Source of the DNA: Verrucomicrobiales bacterium
GTDB taxonomy: Bacteria > Verrucomicrobiota > Verrucomicrobiae > Limisphaerales > UBA9464
Length of the DNA: 8,977 bases
NCBI GenBank assembly: GCA_005789375.1
Contig: SXXZ01000072.1
Span: forward strand, 1 to 8,977
Reading direction: 5' to 3'
This document shows positions 7,045 through 8,977 of the stretch, one piece after another. Below the pieces are notes generated by a model. The model ran no database searches and had not been told where the DNA came from. It saw nothing but the letters and a program-made list of their open reading frames with translations. The translations under genes were made by a program, and so were the position numbers. Positions within the stretch are counted from its first letter, which is position 1. Each line of letters opens with the position of its first letter.

Positions 7045-7201
7045 GGTATGGGTTTGAAGGTGATCTGAATCAGTAAAATCTGACAAACCGGGACTGGATC
7101 AATACGCGCAAGATTAATCTGAAGACTGTCATTGAATCTATCAATCCGGGCCTCGGGCATCGATTGGAAAAGTCCGGAAACAATTCCACCTCGAGACCTC
7201 A

Positions 7202-7220
7202 GATTCGAATCACGATTCGA
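7202..7220. repeat. Palindrome GATTCGAATC followed by a repeated half-site
   Basis: GATTCGAATC (7202-7211) is a perfect 10-bp palindrome, and GATTCGA recurs directly at 7214-7220, 12 bp on. This gives a direct repeat of 7 bp sharing the palindrome half. It could be a regulator-binding site for the divergent genes. Function is inferred only from position. Confidence 0.35.
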
Positions 7221-7227
7221 CAGGGAC

Positions 7228-7244
7228 CTCAACGTAGCGTTGAG
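7228..7244. promoter_or_regulatory. Perfect 7-3-7 inverted repeat just upstream of the cytochrome/DUF1549 gene
   Basis: CTCAACG-TAG-CGTTGAG reads as a perfect palindrome with a 3-nt centre. It ends 12 bp before the ATG at 7257, where a ribosome would load. It could be an operator for a dimeric repressor or an RNA stem limiting translation. The only purine-rich candidate for a ribosome site, TTGAG, lies inside its right arm. Confidence 0.45.
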
Positions 7245-7256
7245 TGATACATATTT

Positions 7257-8977
7257 ATGCGAAGCGCACGCGCCATTCCGTTGCTCTGCCTGCTGGGCGT
7301 CGTTGTGTCGTTGGCCGCGGACACCCCGGTGGACTTCAATCGCGAGGTACGCCCCATCCTCTCCGACCGTTGCTTCGCTTGCCACGGTCCTGACGCCGCT
7401 AAGGGCCGCAAAGCCGGCCTGCGCCTCGACGAATACGCCGGCGCGACAACAAAACTGAAAAGTGGCAATACCGCGGTGGTGCCGGGCGACGTAGAAAAGA
7501 GTGCGCTGGTGCAACGGATCCTCAGCGAGGAGGCGGAGGACGTGATGCCACCGCCGGAGCTGCACCGGCCCCTGTCCCAGGCGGAGAAGGAAATCCTGAT
7601 CCGATGGGTGAAGCAGGGAGCCAGGTACGACCCTCACTGGGCGTTCGTCAGCCCACGGGCCCACCCGGTGCCGAACGTGTCCGACCCATCTTGGCCCAAG
7701 GACCCGCTCGACGCGTTCATCGCGCACGCCGCTTCCCAGAAAGGCCTAAGCCCTTCTCCGACTGCCGACCGCGCCACGCTCCTCCGCCGCGCTTCGTACG
7801 CACTGACCGGCTTGCCACCGACGACGGCCGAGACCGACGCCTTCGTGGCGGACACCGCCTCCAACGCCTATGAGCAGAGGGTCGATACCCTGCTGGCCTC
7901 GCCGCGCTTCGGCGAACACCTGGCGGTGGCTTGGCTCGACCTTTCGCGCTATGCCGACACCTGGGGCTACACGGGCGACATGGCCATGTTTGCCTGGCCC
8001 TGGCGCGATTGGGTGCTGAAGGCGTTGAATGACAACAAGCCCTACGATCAGTTCCTGACCGAACAGATCGCTGGTGACCTGCTGCCTCATCCGACCCAGG
8101 ACCAACGCGTGGCCACGGCCTACAACCGGATCCACCGTATGACCTTCGAAGGCGGATCCATCGCTGAAGAATTCCGGCAAGACGGCATCAACGACCGCGT
8201 GATGACCGCCGGCTACGGATTCATGGGGCTGACCCTGGAGTGCTCGCGCTGCCACGACCATAAATACGATCCGATCTCGCAGAAGGACTACTTCTCGATG
8301 GCGGCGATGTTCGGCGACCTGAACGAAAACGGGCTGCTGTCCATGCATGGCGAAGTGCCACCCCCGTTCGTCCGGCTGTTCAAGTCCGACGAGGATCGTC
8401 GCAAAGAAACTGAACTGGGCGCGGCCGTCACGGCCGCAGAGCAAGCCTTGGCGGCAGTACCGCCTGCATCTCCGTCGCTGACTGGGGCCGTAGCCGTGCC
8501 CGCGCCCGTGGCGCACTTCCCGCTCGAAGCCTTCACGAAGACGGGCGTCGACGACGCGCTCGCCAACACCAAGCCTGCCAAGTTCGAGCGTCGCGAATCG
8601 CCGGAAGACCTCCAACTCGTCCCCGGCGTCCAGGGCCAGGCGGTAAAGTTCAACGGCGATGCGGGCTTCATCCTACCGGACTTCAAGCAACTGGGGCGCT
8701 TCGACGCGTTCACGTTCTCGAGCTTCCTCCGCCTCGGTGAAAAGAACGCCCGTGGGACAATCCTTCACTCGACCGGTTTCTACACGGGCGATGGCGACGC
8801 GACCGGCGTCGAACTGCTGGTGAACCAGGGGAAGCTCCGCTGGAGCATGATCCACCTTTGGCCCAACAGCGCCGCCTCCATCGAGACGGTTGAGGAGCTT
8901 CCGGTGAGCCAATGGCATCGAGTGACGGTCACCTACGATGGTTCCTCCAAAGCGGCTGGGTTGCACGTGTACCTCGA
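7257..8977 (+). CDS. Planctomycete-type cytochrome c (PSCyt1)/DUF1549 protein with LamG-like insert, 3' end cut by window
   Basis: I translated from ATG 7257: 573 codons remain open to the window edge. Residues 1-21 form a signal peptide (PLLCLLGVVVSLAA). A cytochrome-type domain follows with the haem-binding motif CFACH (C39, C42, H43), PILSDRCFACHGPD being the usual PSCyt1 signature; M97 in DVMPPP is a likely distal ligand. Residues about 148-355 are DUF1549 (PSCyt2), with DPLDAFI, LTGLPPT, WLDLSRYADTWGY and a second CxxCH (LECSRCHDHKYDPIS, C329-H333) characteristic of the family. From about 415 on, AHFPLEAF...VQGQAVKFNGD...FTFSSFLRL is a LamG/concanavalin-like domain, still incomplete at the edge. 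The usual C-terminal DUF1553 (PSD1) would lie beyond it. These exported proteins are expanded in Planctomycetes and Verrucomicrobia beside sulfatases and glycan-degradation genes; their biochemistry is unsettled. No Shine-Dalgarno sequence is clear. Confidence 0.92.
   Translation, partial: MRSARAIPLLCLLGVVVSLAADTPVDFNREVRPILSDRCFACHGPDAAKGRKAGLRLDEYAGATTKLKSGNTAVVPGDVEKSALVQRILSEEAEDVMPPPELHRPLSQAEKEILIRWVKQGARYDPHWAFVSPRAHPVPNVSDPSWPKDPLDAFIAHAASQKGLSPSPTADRATLLRRASYALTGLPPTTAETDAFVADTASNAYEQRVDTLLASPRFGEHLAVAWLDLSRYADTWGYTGDMAMFAWPWRDWVLKALNDNKPYDQFLTEQIAGDLLPHPTQDQRVATAYNRIHRMTFEGGSIAEEFRQDGINDRVMTAGYGFMGLTLECSRCHDHKYDPISQKDYFSMAAMFGDLNENGLLSMHGEVPPPFVRLFKSDEDRRKETELGAAVTAAEQALAAVPPASPSLTGAVAVPAPVAHFPLEAFTKTGVDDALANTKPAKFERRESPEDLQLVPGVQGQAVKFNGDAGFILPDFKQLGRFDAFTFSSFLRLGEKNARGTILHSTGFYTGDGDATGVELLVNQGKLRWSMIHLWPNSAASIETVEELPVSQWHRVTVTYDGSSKAAGLHVYL

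Larger units (their letters stand above)
7045..7256. promoter_or_regulatory. Divergent intergenic region with presumed promoters for both flanking genes
   Basis: 212 bp between divergent starts, so both promoters should lie here. For the minus direction, TTGATC (7103-7098) and TTTTAC about 18 nt further on, around 7079-7074, form a weak candidate pair. No good -10/-35 pair is evident for the plus direction. The right half holds two palindromic elements listed separately. No gene or RNA could be recognised. Confidence 0.4.

Noticed and set aside
7045..7086. Extension of the GYF_2 protein to an upstream TTG start
   Set aside because: The added 14 residues are polar and lie before the usual first residue of the GYF_2 domain; ATG 7044 is the better start.
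7746..8615. Minus-strand open frame of 289 codons
   Set aside because: Antisense to the DUF1549 protein, with no domain features.
1..8977. CRISPR arrays, tRNA or rRNA genes, insertion sequences
   Set aside because: No regularly spaced repeats, no tRNA/rRNA-like segments and no transposase or terminal inverted repeats were seen by eye.

Overview
The window is GC-rich bacterial chromosome, most likely from a member of the PVC group and probably Verrucomicrobia. This is inferred from gene content. The right edge carries a Planctomycete-type cytochrome c/DUF1549 protein. A secreted isochorismatase-like hydrolase carries chitobiase-type and NPCBM modules. A GYF_2-headed membrane protein is present, and kdsB shows a Gram-negative-type envelope with Kdo-containing LPS. 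No identity search was possible.

Layout, left to right. Positions 1-1345 (minus) hold a hipB-hipA toxin-antitoxin operon, with hipA cut by the left edge. Its genes overlap by 8 bp. An AT-rich leader (1346-1417) carries two imperfect 21-bp direct repeats that look like antitoxin operators. Positions 1603-4034 (plus) hold kdsB (CMP-Kdo synthetase) overlapping an ABC exporter half-transporter by ATGA, so a two-gene envelope operon is likely. A hairpin at 4068-4089 separates it from the convergent minus-strand block.

The minus block from 7044 to 4098 reads, in transcription order, GYF_2/polytopic membrane protein, small two-helix membrane protein, and secreted cysteine-hydrolase-like multidomain protein. 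The first two overlap. The third follows after 72 bp that contain a hairpin. A 212-bp divergent intergenic region (7045-7256) with several palindromes precedes a plus-strand PSCyt1-DUF1549 protein that runs off the right edge inside a LamG-like domain.

How the genes relate: kdsB and the ABC exporter probably act in envelope biogenesis. HipBA is a self-contained stress/persistence-type module placed divergently beside them. The hydrolase and the cytochrome/DUF1549 protein are exported proteins of the kind expanded in polymer-degrading PVC bacteria. No mobile element, tRNA, rRNA or CRISPR array was seen, and I found no clearly new multi-gene system. The most unusual items are the hydrolase architecture with its altered active site, the paired hip operator-like repeats, and the palindromes just upstream of two start codons.
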